Both the position numbers and the translations under genes were made by a program. Source: Clostridiales bacterium 38-18 (GTDB lineage: Bacteria; Bacillota; Clostridia; Peptostreptococcales; Acidaminobacteraceae). From it: a stretch of DNA of 64,000 nt. Each line of letters opens with the position of its first letter. Within the stretch, counting starts at the first letter, position 1. The notes under the pieces are model-generated. The model worked only from the letters and a program-made list of their open reading frames with translations, was not told the origin of the DNA and searched no databases. Shown here one piece after another: positions 31,902 to 40,976 of the stretch. The stretch covers positions 1 through 64,000 of the forward strand of contig MKTL01000007.1 of NCBI GenBank assembly GCA_001897605.1. The letters run 5' to 3'.

Positions 31902-32753
31902 GTGAAAAATAAGTATAAGATCGTAAGAATTTATAATAACAACGCCATTTTAGTCCAAGGCAATGACACCAAGGGAGAAGCTGTTTTAGTAGGCAAAGGC
32001 ATCGGATTTGGCAAAAAAACTGGCATGGAGGAGGAAATCTCTTCTTCTGAGATCGAAAAGTATTTCATCACCTACGATGATAAGCTTAAAAGAGAATATC
32101 TAAATTTGGTGGAGCAATTAGATGAGCAAATTTTAGCTGTCTGTTCTGAAATCATACAGGAGGCGAATGAGAGCATAGGGCCATTAAGTGATCGTATTCA
32201 CATCGTTTTGACAGACCATATTGGATTTGCACTCGAAAGAATGAAACTTGGAATGGAGATTCACAATCCATTTTTAGACGAAATTAAGCTTTTATATCCT
32301 AAAGAGTACGAAATGGGATTAAAGGCGCAACAAATGATTTTATCGCAATTGGGAGTAGCCATTGTTGAAGATGAGGTTGCTTTTATAGCACTTCACTTAA
32401 GTGCAGCGAGGAGTCAAAAAGACGTGAAAGAATCTGTGAAGAATACACGGATATTAAAGGAGCTCGTCAAATTAATTGAATCGCAGATCGGGATTTCTAT
32501 ACCAAAGGATTTGACCTACAGTCGATTGATTCATCATCTGAGAGGTGCAATCGATCGTATTGAAACGGGCTATCAGGTGGTTAATCCTTTACTCGAAGCA
32601 CTTAAAAAGGATCTAAAGGAAAGCTTTGACATTGCAAATTTATTAAAAAGTAAGATAGAAACGGAGTACGGTATCACTGTACCTGAGGATGAGGTTGGCT
32701 TTATGGCCATCCATATAGATCGCTTGAAAAGAAATATGAAATTTATTGAATAA
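31902..32753 (+). CDS. glcT: Transcriptional antiterminator, BglG/GlcT family
   Basis: The 283-aa protein has an N-terminal RNA-binding CAT domain (about 1-56, YKIVRIYNNNAILVQG) and two PTS regulation domains with histidines in DRIHIVLTDH and IALHLSAAR (PRD1) and RLIHHLRGA and GFMAIHIDRLKR (PRD2). The start is probably GTG 31902 with GGTGG six bases before it; ATG 31890 is the alternative. It should antiterminate the downstream EIICB gene, controlled by phosphorylation of its PRDs. Its own leader has the same type of site, implying autocontrol. Confidence 0.93.
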   Translation: MKNKYKIVRIYNNNAILVQGNDTKGEAVLVGKGIGFGKKTGMEEEISSSEIEKYFITYDDKLKREYLNLVEQLDEQILAVCSEIIQEANESIGPLSDRIHIVLTDHIGFALERMKLGMEIHNPFLDEIKLLYPKEYEMGLKAQQMILSQLGVAIVEDEVAFIALHLSAARSQKDVKESVKNTRILKELVKLIESQIGISIPKDLTYSRLIHHLRGAIDRIETGYQVVNPLLEALKKDLKESFDIANLLKSKIETEYGITVPEDEVGFMAIHIDRLKRNMKFIE

Positions 32754-32760
32754 CCATTGA

Positions 32761-32821
32761 CGTGTTACTAATACGATTAGGCATGAGTCAGAAGGGGATC
32801 CTTTTGACCATGCCTTTTTTG
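32761..32821 (+). promoter_or_regulatory. GlcT-type antiterminator and terminator upstream of the EIICB gene
   Basis: GTGTTACTAATACGATTAGG (32762) matches the RAT form seen before glcT. It overlaps a terminator: GGCATGAGTCAGAAGG with CCTTTTGACCATGCC (bulged A), then TTTTTTG. It lies between the glcT stop and the PTS gene. Confidence 0.85.
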
Positions 32822-32902
32822 TTGCAATGGTAAAACTAATCTGATTCAAACAGTCATGCGCGCGACTGTTGAATATACAATGAAAAAATCAGGAGGGAAT
32901 TT

Positions 32903-34300
32903 ATGGGTAACTTTTTTGGTAAGTTGCAAAAAGTTGGTAAAGCATTAATGCTACCAATCGCAGTCATGCCTGCAGCAGCGATACTCCTTCGTTTGGGAGC
33001 GGGAGTACCTGGAATCGAAGGCATAGCAGCAGACGTTATGCTCAAAGCAGGAGCAGCAATTTTCGACAATTTATTCTTGTTATTTGGTATTGGTATCGCA
33101 CTTGGACTTGCAAAAGACAATCATGGTGCAGCAGCGCTTGCTGGTGCAATCGGCGTTTTAGTTACTAAAAACGTTTATGAAGTTATCAATCCAGATATCA
33201 ACACAGGCGTCATGGTTGGTATCATCATGGGGGTTATCGCAGGGGGTCTTTATAACAAATTCCACAACATCAAATTACCTGAGTTTTTAGGCTTCTTTGG
33301 TGGTAAGCGTTTCGTTCCAATTGTCACTTCGTTTGCTGGTGTTGCAATGGGTATTGTTTTCGGTATCTTCTGGCCTTATGCACAAAATGCAATCGATGCA
33401 GTTGGTAACGCAGCTATAGAAGCTGGTCCACTTGGCACTTTCTTCTTTGGTTTTGGTAACAGATTATTATTACCACTTGGTTTACACCACGTATTAAACT
33501 CAATTTTCTGGTTTACATTTGGTTCATTCACAAATGCAGCTGGCGAAATCGTAAACGGCGACTTATGGCGCTACTTTGCAGGCGATCCAACAGCAGGCGT
33601 ATATATGGCTGGCTGGTTCCCAATGATGATGTTCGGCTTACCAGCAGCATGTTTGGCGATGTATCACTCAGCTAAAAAAGAAAACAGAAAAGCAGTAGCA
33701 GGTATGTTTATCTCTATTGCATTTACATCGTTCCTAACCGGTATCACTGAACCAATCGAGTTTTTATTTGCTTATATCGCACCTGGTTTATACTTGGTTC
33801 ACGCCATATTATCAGGTTTGTCACTTGCAATTACACAGCTTCTCGGTGTGCTTCACGGGTTTGGTTTCTCAGCAGGTCTAATTGACTACTTACTCAATAT
33901 GCACCTTGCTACCAAAGGTTTACTAATCATACCAATTGGCTTAGTCTTTGCTGCAATTTACTATGTGGTATTTAGATTTATGATTACTAAGTTCAACATT
34001 CCTACTCCAGGTAGAATCGATGAAGTTTCTGAAGAAGGCGATGCAATCGTTAGCGAACTTGGCATTTCAGAAGTTGCTCGTGGCTATTACAATGCCATCG
34101 GCGGACGCGAAAATATCGTTGAAATTGACTCTTGTATTACAAGATTAAGATTAACACTTAAAGACACGGCTATCGTCGATGAGGCAGCTTGTAAAAGACT
34201 TGGTGCAGCGGGTTTAATTAAACCTAACAGCAAAAATATGCAAATCGTTGTCGGTACTCATGCTGAGTTAATTGCAGAAGAAATGAAGAAATTTAAGTAA
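32903..34300 (+). CDS. nagE: PTS EIICB component, glucose/N-acetylglucosamine family (NagE-like)
   Basis: The 465-aa protein has an EIIC membrane domain (about 1-370; KALMLPIAVMPAAAILLR, LPLGLHHVLNS, FLTGITEPIEF) and an EIIB domain (about 385-465) with the phosphorylated cysteine in DSCITRLRLT. It lacks an EIIA domain, which the separate crr gene supplies. Sequence pattern places it in the NagE branch, whereas GlcT-type control suggests glucose; either or both sugars may be substrates. AGGAGGGAATTT precedes ATG. A 9-bp tandem repeat covers its stop codon. Confidence 0.92.
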   Translation: MGNFFGKLQKVGKALMLPIAVMPAAAILLRLGAGVPGIEGIAADVMLKAGAAIFDNLFLLFGIGIALGLAKDNHGAAALAGAIGVLVTKNVYEVINPDINTGVMVGIIMGVIAGGLYNKFHNIKLPEFLGFFGGKRFVPIVTSFAGVAMGIVFGIFWPYAQNAIDAVGNAAIEAGPLGTFFFGFGNRLLLPLGLHHVLNSIFWFTFGSFTNAAGEIVNGDLWRYFAGDPTAGVYMAGWFPMMMFGLPAACLAMYHSAKKENRKAVAGMFISIAFTSFLTGITEPIEFLFAYIAPGLYLVHAILSGLSLAITQLLGVLHGFGFSAGLIDYLLNMHLATKGLLIIPIGLVFAAIYYVVFRFMITKFNIPTPGRIDEVSEEGDAIVSELGISEVARGYYNAIGGRENIVEIDSCITRLRLTLKDTAIVDEAACKRLGAAGLIKPNSKNMQIVVGTHAELIAEEMKKFK

Positions 34301-34316
34301 TTTAAGTAATTTAAGT
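34290..34316 (+). repeat. Three tandem 9-bp repeats over the nagE stop codon
   Basis: AATTTAAGT occurs three times in direct succession. The first copy encodes the last codons and supplies the start of the TAA stop; the others are out of the coding region. Probably replication slippage. Confidence 0.8.
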
Positions 34317-34446
34317 AGCTTGATGATTTAGGTAATGAATTCTTAATAAAATGCTCATAATTAAAAAACATTTATCTTATATACTGTAACAAGCTAGAGT
34401 GTAAACTCTATAAACATCTACTAATTTAATCCCCCACAACTTAGTA

Positions 34447-34512
34447 TAGAAGATCTGCCTAGCAGATTCTTCTATCAAATCTCAGAACGAAGGAACGCTG
34501 AGGTTTGATAGA
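34447..34512 (+). promoter_or_regulatory. Mutually exclusive hairpins upstream of crr
   Basis: TAGAAGATCTGC (34447-34458) can pair with GCAGATTCTTCTA (34462-34474, one bulge). TCTATCAAATCTCAG (34471-34485) can pair with CTGAGGTTTGATAGA (34498-34512, one G-U, 12-nt loop). They share 34471-34474, so they compete at their bases. There is no T-tract. This lies in the 267-base gap before crr and may be an RNA control or processing element. Confidence 0.55.
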
Positions 34513-34567
34513 GGAATTTGAAGCATTTGATGCGTTTCCTAGTATGGTATAGGTTTGAGGAGGAACT

Positions 34568-35053
34568 ATGTTTGGATTATTTAAGAAAAAAGAAGAGAAA
34601 GGGTCTTTTGAAAAGCTTATCCCTGTTATGGCAGGCGAAGTGGTATCAATCGATCAAGTACCGGATGCAGTCTTTTCGCAGAAAATGCTCGGTGACGGCT
34701 TTGCTGTGAAACCCACAAATGGAACTGTCGTTTCACCGGTTGATGGCACAATCGTTCAGATATTTCCTACGAATCATGCGTTTGGCATTTTGACTGATAG
34801 TGGTTTAGAAATATTAGTGCATATTGGGATTGACACGGTTGACCTTAAAGGTGAAGGCTTTAAACGACTTGTTGAACCGGATACAAAGGTTAAAGCAGGT
34901 GAACCAATAGTAGAAGTTGATTTGGCATTTGTCGGAGAAAGAGCAAAATCATTAATTACACCTGTTGTAATCACAAATAAAGAAAAAGTAAAACAAATGA
35001 CGACGCACTATGGTGCAAATCTACCCGTTGCGGCTGAAATTGAAATTAACTAG
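34568..35053 (+). CDS. crr: PTS EIIA-glucose-type component
   Basis: This 161-aa soluble phosphocarrier has the two active-site histidines of EIIA-Glc: NHAFGI (His70) and EILVHIGIDT (His85, phosphorylated). The segment SPVDGTIVQIFPT is also typical. It probably passes phosphate from HPr to the EIICB at 32903, which lacks its own EIIA. TGAGGAGGAACT precedes ATG. ptsH follows nine bases later. Confidence 0.93.
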   Translation: MFGLFKKKEEKGSFEKLIPVMAGEVVSIDQVPDAVFSQKMLGDGFAVKPTNGTVVSPVDGTIVQIFPTNHAFGILTDSGLEILVHIGIDTVDLKGEGFKRLVEPDTKVKAGEPIVEVDLAFVGERAKSLITPVVITNKEKVKQMTTHYGANLPVAAEIEIN

Positions 35054-35062
35054 GAGGCAGAC

Positions 35063-35317
35063 ATGCAAGAAGCAATCGTAAAAAGTAAAAATGGCATTCA
35101 CGCTAGACCAGCGAGTATGATCGCAAGCTTAGCGAATCAATATAGCGGCGAAATCGCACTTATCAAAGGTGAAAAATCATACAATGCGAAATCGATTATG
35201 AGCATTATGAGCATGGGACTTCAAGAGAATGACCTTGTTAAGGTAGAAGCTAAGGGAGATGGTGCAGAAGCCATTGAGCTAGAAATTCAAAAAATAATCA
35301 ACGATATTCAAGAATAA
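35063..35317 (+). CDS. ptsH: Phosphocarrier protein HPr
   Basis: The 84-aa protein has the EI-dependent phosphorylation site NGIHARPAS (His13 here, the usual His15) and the regulatory serine in NAKSIMSIMSMG (Ser44, the usual Ser46), the target of HPr kinase in Gram-positives. It follows crr closely (AGGAGGCAGAC). No ptsI lies in the window, which is unusual since ptsHI are commonly adjacent. Confidence 0.95.
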   Translation: MQEAIVKSKNGIHARPASMIASLANQYSGEIALIKGEKSYNAKSIMSIMSMGLQENDLVKVEAKGDGAEAIELEIQKIINDIQE

Positions 35318-35337
35318 GATCAATATAAAAATAATCA

Positions 35338-35375
35338 ATAGCCTGTTTATGGGGATTGTCCTGAAAACAGGCTAT
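35338..35375 (+). terminator. Hairpin after ptsH
   Basis: ATAGCCTGTTT pairs with AAACAGGCTAT across a 16-nt loop. No clear T-run follows on the plus strand, so it may be a weak terminator or an RNA-stabilising end. Confidence 0.55.
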
Positions 35376-35510
35376 CGTTATAATGTAATAGGTATAAACA
35401 ATCGGTTTAAATGGATTACCCAGAACATAGATATAAATAAGGAAGATCTTATATTTCAGAATAATATATGAACAGAAAAGAAATAGATTCAAGTTTCTGG
35501 AGGAGAAAAA

Positions 35511-36128
35511 ATGATTAGAGAAGCATGTGTGGGTAGTTTTACAGAAGGAAAAAAAGCAGAAGCGTTGGGGGCAAATCGACTTGAACTGTGTGATAACTTA
35601 GCGGTAGGCGGTACGACTCCTAGCTATGGTACGATATTAGCTGCAAAAAATCATCTCAGTATACCTTCTTTAGTTATGATTCGCCCAAGGGGTGGCAACT
35701 TTGTATACGATGAGATTGAGATGGAAATGATGATAGAGGATATAAAGGTATGCAAGGAAATTGGCATTGCAGGGGTTGTATTTGGCGTGTTAACGCCAGA
35801 GAGTGAGCTGGATATGTCAAAGATGAAAAAGCTCGTTGAGTTGTCTAAACCATTGGAAATCACCTGTCATATGGCGTTTGATGAAACTTCAAATCTCAGC
35901 CAGACGCTTGAACAGCTTATCGAGCTCGGGATTGATCGCGTCTTGACGAAGGGATCAAAAACAAATGCACTAGATGGGATTGAAACATTAAAGCAACTCG
36001 TTGTGCAAGCGAAGGGTAGAATAAAAATCGTCGCAGGCGGTGGTGTGAATGAAGGTAATTATGAGGCTGTTGCAATGCAGACTTTAGTTGAAGAACTTCA
36101 TGGAACTAAAATCGTAGGTGCATTATAA
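35511..36128 (+). CDS. cutC: CutC-family protein
   Basis: The 205-aa protein has the TIM-barrel signatures of CutC: EACVGSFTEGKKAEALGANRLELCDNL in part, MIRPRGGNFVY, ITCHMAFDE and IKIVAGGGVNEGN. CutC was linked to copper homeostasis, though the true role is uncertain. The length is at the short end for the family. TTCTGGAGGAGAAAAA precedes ATG. The gene appears monocistronic. Confidence 0.92.
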   Translation: MIREACVGSFTEGKKAEALGANRLELCDNLAVGGTTPSYGTILAAKNHLSIPSLVMIRPRGGNFVYDEIEMEMMIEDIKVCKEIGIAGVVFGVLTPESELDMSKMKKLVELSKPLEITCHMAFDETSNLSQTLEQLIELGIDRVLTKGSKTNALDGIETLKQLVVQAKGRIKIVAGGGVNEGNYEAVAMQTLVEELHGTKIVGAL

Positions 36129-36248
36129 GCGCTTGTTGACGATATAACCGCATTGAATGGACCGTGACTATTTATATACGCATAAACTTTAAAATGCTAT
36201 AATGGAATGTACTCCGTTTACGGAGTAATACATATACAGGAGACGACG

Positions 36249-37841
36249 ATGAGTGACAGAAAGCTAAAAAAGCACTTGAAATCAAACTTCGGTCAACCTT
36301 CAAAAATCAAATATGCCGAGGAAGATTTTGGACGTATTAAAGAATACCTTAACTATCGTAGAAAATTAGAAGTTGACCCTTTTCTAATCGATGAAACCAC
36401 GTCTAGAGATCTTGATCTTGATACACTTTTTAAAAAGATCAATCTCGGATACTCCACATCTGGAGAACAGATGCTTTACTATTATTTGCATAGCCCATCG
36501 CCAGATGAGAAGACCTATAAGCATAGAAAGCATCTGATTCACTTAATGATGAATGAACCCGATACACGGCTTAACCTATCGCTTGCCCTTTCAAAGCTTG
36601 GGAGAAACCGATATGCCAAGGTGACCGATAATTTTGAAGCAACCGAACGCAATCCACTTTACTTAATGGGCTATCTAGCGCTTGTGATTGGACTGATTGC
36701 TTCCATCGTGAATTTCGCCATGACCTTTACTCAGCTTTCGGTGTTTATCATGCTGTTCTTTGTTATTATCAACCCTCTAGTAAGAGAGTATCGCAGAAGA
36801 CCGATGATGCAAGATGTCGCTTCAGTTAATTACGCGGTCTCTATGATTATCACCTTTTCAAGAATTAAAAAAATGCGTGTGGACAAGCTAACACCATTGA
36901 TAGAGGATTGTGAGGCTGACTTTTTAAAACTAAAACCGGCCATCAAAATTGGTAATGTATCAGCCGTCTCTGGAAATGAGTATATAGAAATGATGCTGGG
37001 ATGGTTTTTATTGGATTTAATTTCATATGAGCTTTTAAAAGGCTTTATCGCCAAACACGGTAAAGAACTTTTTAACATTCATCAAAAACTAGGCGAGATT
37101 GAAGCGGCCATAGCAGTTGCTTCGTTGAGAGCCAGTGCTAAATATGCAACCGACCCTGAGATCGATTATAATGAGAACTCGTTACCTTTTATTCGGGGTG
37201 AAGGGATTGTCCACCCACTTGTCGATCAATGCGTCCCCAACACGATGAATAGCAATCAAGCGATGATTATTACGGGGTCAAACGCATCAGGAAAGTCCAC
37301 ATTTCTCAAAACGGTTGCCATCAACCATCTGATGTCACAATGTATTTGCACCGCTTTTGCCGAATCCTTTAGTGCGAGTGCCTTGAATTTATATAGCTCT
37401 ATGGCCATCTCAGATAAGCTTTTGGCCGGTGAGAGCTATTATATCTCTGAAATCAAGTCCATTAAGCGGATTCTTGAAGCCATTGCAAGAGGCGAACGTG
37501 TGCTGTGTGTCATAGATGAAGTTTTGAGAGGCACGAATACCATTGAGCGCATTTCTGCATCCAGTGAAATCCTCAGAGCACTTAATGTGCCATCGTCGAT
37601 GTCAATCGTTGCTACACATGACCTTGAACTCTGCCAGTTGCTCAAAGACAGCTATGTACCCTATCATTTCCAAGAGGAAGTCACCGAAACAGAAATGACC
37701 TTTGATTATAAGATGAAAGAGGGTCAAGCGCTGAGCAGAAATGCCATCAAATTACTACATCTCATGGGTTTTGAAGCAGATATGGTAAAACGTGCTGACG
37801 CTACAGCGAAGCAATACGTAGAAAGTGGCAAATGGCTATAA
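36249..37841 (+). CDS. MutS-like ATPase with internal membrane helices
   Basis: The 530-aa protein has a C-terminal MutS ATPase domain (about 330-520) with Walker A TGSNASGKST, Walker B VLCVIDEVLRGTN and the IERISAS segment. The N-terminal part (about 40-130) looks like the MutS core. A hydrophobic pair of helices (about 138-185, LVIGLIASIVNFAMTF and LSVFIMLFFVIINP) follows, absent from classical MutS. There is no mismatch-binding domain, so repair of mispairs is unlikely. Membrane-linked MutS-like proteins of this type are common in Firmicutes but uncharacterised. ATG follows AGGAGACGACG. Confidence 0.87.
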   Translation: MSDRKLKKHLKSNFGQPSKIKYAEEDFGRIKEYLNYRRKLEVDPFLIDETTSRDLDLDTLFKKINLGYSTSGEQMLYYYLHSPSPDEKTYKHRKHLIHLMMNEPDTRLNLSLALSKLGRNRYAKVTDNFEATERNPLYLMGYLALVIGLIASIVNFAMTFTQLSVFIMLFFVIINPLVREYRRRPMMQDVASVNYAVSMIITFSRIKKMRVDKLTPLIEDCEADFLKLKPAIKIGNVSAVSGNEYIEMMLGWFLLDLISYELLKGFIAKHGKELFNIHQKLGEIEAAIAVASLRASAKYATDPEIDYNENSLPFIRGEGIVHPLVDQCVPNTMNSNQAMIITGSNASGKSTFLKTVAINHLMSQCICTAFAESFSASALNLYSSMAISDKLLAGESYYISEIKSIKRILEAIARGERVLCVIDEVLRGTNTIERISASSEILRALNVPSSMSIVATHDLELCQLLKDSYVPYHFQEEVTETEMTFDYKMKEGQALSRNAIKLLHLMGFEADMVKRADATAKQYVESGKWL

Positions 37842-37847
37842 ACCTAA

Positions 37848-37920
37848 AAAGTCCAGTTCGTACATTTAAAAGCATCTTTTATCATAAAAAGTGTGCTAAA
37901 TGTGAGAACTGGACTTTATT
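37848..37920. terminator. Terminator between convergent MutS-like and M42 genes
   Basis: AAAGTCCAGTTC (37848-37859) pairs perfectly with GAACTGGACTTT (37906-37917), with further pairing CATTTA/TAAATG inside. T-rich sequence flanks both sides, so it may serve both genes. Confidence 0.8.
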
Positions 37921-37930
37921 AAATTAAAGA

Positions 37931-38992
37931 TTAATCAATACTTAACTTTTGCACTGGAGCGGTTGCAACTTTAACAGCAAGATCGATGGTCGCCTTAACA
38001 TCCTTTAAAGAAGCATAGTTGTAATGCGTATGGACATATCGTGAAGGCACACCTAACACGAGAACTGGCACCGCTTTGCCTGAAGTATGGAGGCGTCCAG
38101 CATTGGTGCCACCTTTACGCCTTACAGCTGACTGATAGGGGATCTCATGCGCATCTGCAAGTGATTTCGCAAAGTTGATTAGGCGTCTATGGCTGACATA
38201 GCTAGCGTCCATATGTCTAATTTGTACGCCGCTTCCAAGAACACATTGAGCCGTTTGTGCATCGTAATAAAGGTCATCTGCAGGTGAGCCCTCAAAAACG
38301 ATGGCCATATCAGGTGCGGTTACCTGACCTGTTACATGAGCGCCTCTGGTTCCTACTTCTTCTTGACTTGCAAGAGCGCCGATGACATCATATGGCAATT
38401 CTTCTATCGTAGAAAGCAATCTAAGTGTTTCGATAACGGCAAAACACCCCATTCGGTTATCAAATGCCTTTCCGAAGACAAAGTCGCTTTTACTGTTCTC
38501 GTTAAAAATAACATGTGGTGCAATTGGATCGCCAACCTGAATGCCAAAAACATTTATAACCGTTTCTCTATCAGAAGCGCCAATATCGATTTGAAGGGAT
38601 TCAAGCTCAAGTGGTGCACTTTTTTCTTTTTCACTCATAAAATGAGGTGGCTTAGAAGCGATAATTCCTTGAACCAACTCACCTGTTTCGGTTTTAATAT
38701 GAACCGTATGCGCAGGAACGTTGGTAGGTACCCAACCGCCCAGTGGCACAAATGAGATGAGTCCATTCTTTGCAACGCTTTGTACCATGAATCCAACTTC
38801 GTCTAAGTGGGCATCTAAAAGTAATTTTGGCTTATTACCGGTATTGCTTTTAAGACTCAAATAGACGTTATTCATCGCATCGATTTCAATATCACAAAAC
38901 GGAACATTGTTTTTCACAATTTTCACGACATCTTCTTCAAATCCAGATGGACCAAAAGCTTCGCTAAGTGCTTTTAATAGCTTTAAATTCAT
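37931..38992 (-). CDS. M42-family metalloaminopeptidase
   Basis: The 353-aa enzyme has the M42 dinuclear-metal pattern: LLDAHLDEVGFMV, GKAFDNRMGCF, ASQEEVGTRGA with the catalytic Glu pair, VFEGSPADD and YVHTHYNYAS. These cytoplasmic enzymes trim peptides, some as 12-mers. The start is ATG 38992 with GGAGGGCGAA before it. It is single-gene and convergent with the MutS-like gene. Confidence 0.92.
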   Translation of the reverse strand: MNLKLLKALSEAFGPSGFEEDVVKIVKNNVPFCDIEIDAMNNVYLSLKSNTGNKPKLLLDAHLDEVGFMVQSVAKNGLISFVPLGGWVPTNVPAHTVHIKTETGELVQGIIASKPPHFMSEKEKSAPLELESLQIDIGASDRETVINVFGIQVGDPIAPHVIFNENSKSDFVFGKAFDNRMGCFAVIETLRLLSTIEELPYDVIGALASQEEVGTRGAHVTGQVTAPDMAIVFEGSPADDLYYDAQTAQCVLGSGVQIRHMDASYVSHRRLINFAKSLADAHEIPYQSAVRRKGGTNAGRLHTSGKAVPVLVLGVPSRYVHTHYNYASLKDVKATIDLAVKVATAPVQKLSID

Positions 38993-39112
38993 TTCGCCCT
39001 CCATAGTTTTTAAGTTGTTTTATGTTATAATAGGTCTGACAGTATGATTATATCATGAAAAGTAACGATTTAAATCCATGAATTTCGGATGCCGAAATAA
39101 TAGGAGAGACAG

Positions 39113-39625
39113 ATGCAGTCAAAGCGACTTAAAATCAGAACGGTTGAAAAAACAGATGAAGCATTTATTTATAAGCTAAAATCCGATCCGCTAACCTATC
39201 GTTATGTCGATATGAAGCCTTATCGAACGCTTGCAGACGCAAAAAAATTTATCAAGTCCGTCTTAAAGGATATCGATCATAAGGAAGCCTATTATTGGTG
39301 CTTAGAATCGCTTGAAACGCGTCATTGTGTTGGGACGATCTGTCTTTGGAATTTCGACGATGAACGTCGGCATGCTGAAATAGGATATGAGATATTGCCT
39401 GAGCATTATCAAAAAGGATATGCAACGGAAGCGGTTACTCAGATTATTGCATTTGCAGAATCGCTTGAACAGTTGGACTCGATAATCGCGATAACGCATG
39501 AAGCCAATATCGCTTCGATCCGCATGCTGGAAGGGTTAAATTTTAAATGTAGGGGCATTGCTGCAAAAGTCTATCCGGACATTAAAGAAAGTGATGCGAT
39601 GCAACTTTATGAATTGATATTTTGA
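39113..39625 (+). CDS. GNAT acetyltransferase, RimJ/RimL-like
   Basis: The 170-aa protein begins SKRLKIRTVEKTDEAFIYKL, typical of RimJ/RimL-type acetyltransferases, and has the EIGYEILPEHYQKGYATEAV acetyl-CoA region and HEANIASIRMLEGLNF near the end. Likely targets are protein N-termini or small amines. AGGAGAGACAG precedes the ATG. The DUF3810 gene follows eight bases later. Confidence 0.9.
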   Translation: MQSKRLKIRTVEKTDEAFIYKLKSDPLTYRYVDMKPYRTLADAKKFIKSVLKDIDHKEAYYWCLESLETRHCVGTICLWNFDDERRHAEIGYEILPEHYQKGYATEAVTQIIAFAESLEQLDSIIAITHEANIASIRMLEGLNFKCRGIAAKVYPDIKESDAMQLYELIF

Positions 39626-39632
39626 GGGTGAT

Positions 39633-40910
39633 ATGACTGAAAAAAATAACAACACTGATGGTCAAAGCAGTATTGAGTTGAAAAAAAAGAATAGCCCAAA
39701 GAAAAGTTCAGGGTATCAAAAGGGCATATATAATAAGAAGCAAGCTAAAAGTCAGTTTCGAACGGAAAGTCAAAAACGGAATGACAGTCAGAAAAGTAGT
39801 GATGGTGAGAATCGGACTGAAAAGATTCGTACACCACATAGTGGTCGATTTTGGGTAATGAACTTACTGCCATTTATGCTATTGTTAATCGTATATGGCA
39901 TTCGACTGAGTATTCCCAACAACCTTTCTTCTTTTGAATTGACCTATGCCACACACCTTAACAAGTGGACCATTGAGCTTTTAAGTATGGCAACGGGTTT
40001 GTTTAAATTTTCGTTAGGTGAACTTATTTTATATGGGCACGTGGCAGCCGGTTTTGGTATTTCTGTCTTGCTACTCGTCAGAATTTTTAAAGGTGGTCTA
40101 TTAAAGAGTCTGTTTAGAATTGCACAGTACGTTACAATATTATACGTTCTGTTTATGTTCCTATGGGGATTTAATTATCAACGTGAGTCTGTAGCTAGTG
40201 TCATGGGCTTTGAAGTTTCAAAATACACGGAATCAGAGTTGGTGACTCTAACTGAAAAGCTGATTGCAGATGCCAATCGATTAAGAGCCTATCAATCGGA
40301 GGATTCAAATGGTGTGATGACTATTTCAGGAGGTTATCAGCAGATTTTTACCAGAGCAAGAGATGGTTATTTTGAACTCTCAAAAAACTATGATGTATTT
40401 TCAGGCTTATACGGAAAGCCAAAGCCTGTACTGGCATCAGAAGCCATGCTTTATACAGGAATAACGGGTGTTTATTTTCCTTATACTGCTGAGGCAAACG
40501 TAAACATCGCCGTTCCAGATCTTTTACTGCCAGCGACTACCTTGCATGAGATGGCGCATCAAAGAGGCTTTGCCCCTGAAGATGAAGCTAATTTTATCGC
40601 TTATATTGCTGCAATGGCACATCCGGATAAGGATTTTCAATACTCGGGAACGATACTTGCATTGATTCATACGATGAACGCACTTTATAGAGAGAATGCA
40701 GATGAAGCAATGAAATTGAGAGCAACCTACTCAGAGGGTGTGAATCGAGATGTGATAGCGTATAGTGCGTTTTGGAAAAGCTACGAAGGTAAAGCAAATG
40801 AAGTTGCCGATACCGTCAATGATACCTATTTAAAATCAAACCTGCAAGAGGATGGCGTTAAAAGCTATGGTAAAATGGTGGATTTACTTTTAGGGTATTT
40901 TCATCAGTAG
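39633..40910 (+). CDS. DUF3810 membrane protein with HExxH metallopeptidase motif
   Basis: The 425-aa protein has a polar, probably disordered N-terminus rich in Lys, Ser, Gln and Asn (about 1-70), three membrane helices (about 72-190) and an outside domain. The domain contains LHEMAHQRGFAPEDEANFIAY in part: HExxH plus a downstream Glu, the gluzincin-like pattern. DUF3810 proteins are predicted zinc peptidases of unknown substrate. It starts eight bases after the acetyltransferase stop. Confidence 0.88.
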   Translation: MTEKNNNTDGQSSIELKKKNSPKKSSGYQKGIYNKKQAKSQFRTESQKRNDSQKSSDGENRTEKIRTPHSGRFWVMNLLPFMLLLIVYGIRLSIPNNLSSFELTYATHLNKWTIELLSMATGLFKFSLGELILYGHVAAGFGISVLLLVRIFKGGLLKSLFRIAQYVTILYVLFMFLWGFNYQRESVASVMGFEVSKYTESELVTLTEKLIADANRLRAYQSEDSNGVMTISGGYQQIFTRARDGYFELSKNYDVFSGLYGKPKPVLASEAMLYTGITGVYFPYTAEANVNIAVPDLLLPATTLHEMAHQRGFAPEDEANFIAYIAAMAHPDKDFQYSGTILALIHTMNALYRENADEAMKLRATYSEGVNRDVIAYSAFWKSYEGKANEVADTVNDTYLKSNLQEDGVKSYGKMVDLLLGYFHQ

Positions 40911-40976
40911 AGGTTTATTGGAAAAGGCAAAGGATCATACGTGTTAATTATAATTTTATTGATGAAAGAGGTAAAA

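Noticed and set aside
36207-36248. N-terminal extension of the MutS-like protein
   Set aside because: Covers an AT-rich leader without a ribosome site; AGGAGACGACG directly precedes ATG 36249.
38336-38755. Plus-strand ORF of 139 codons within the M42 gene
   Set aside because: Antisense to a clear peptidase, no ribosome site.
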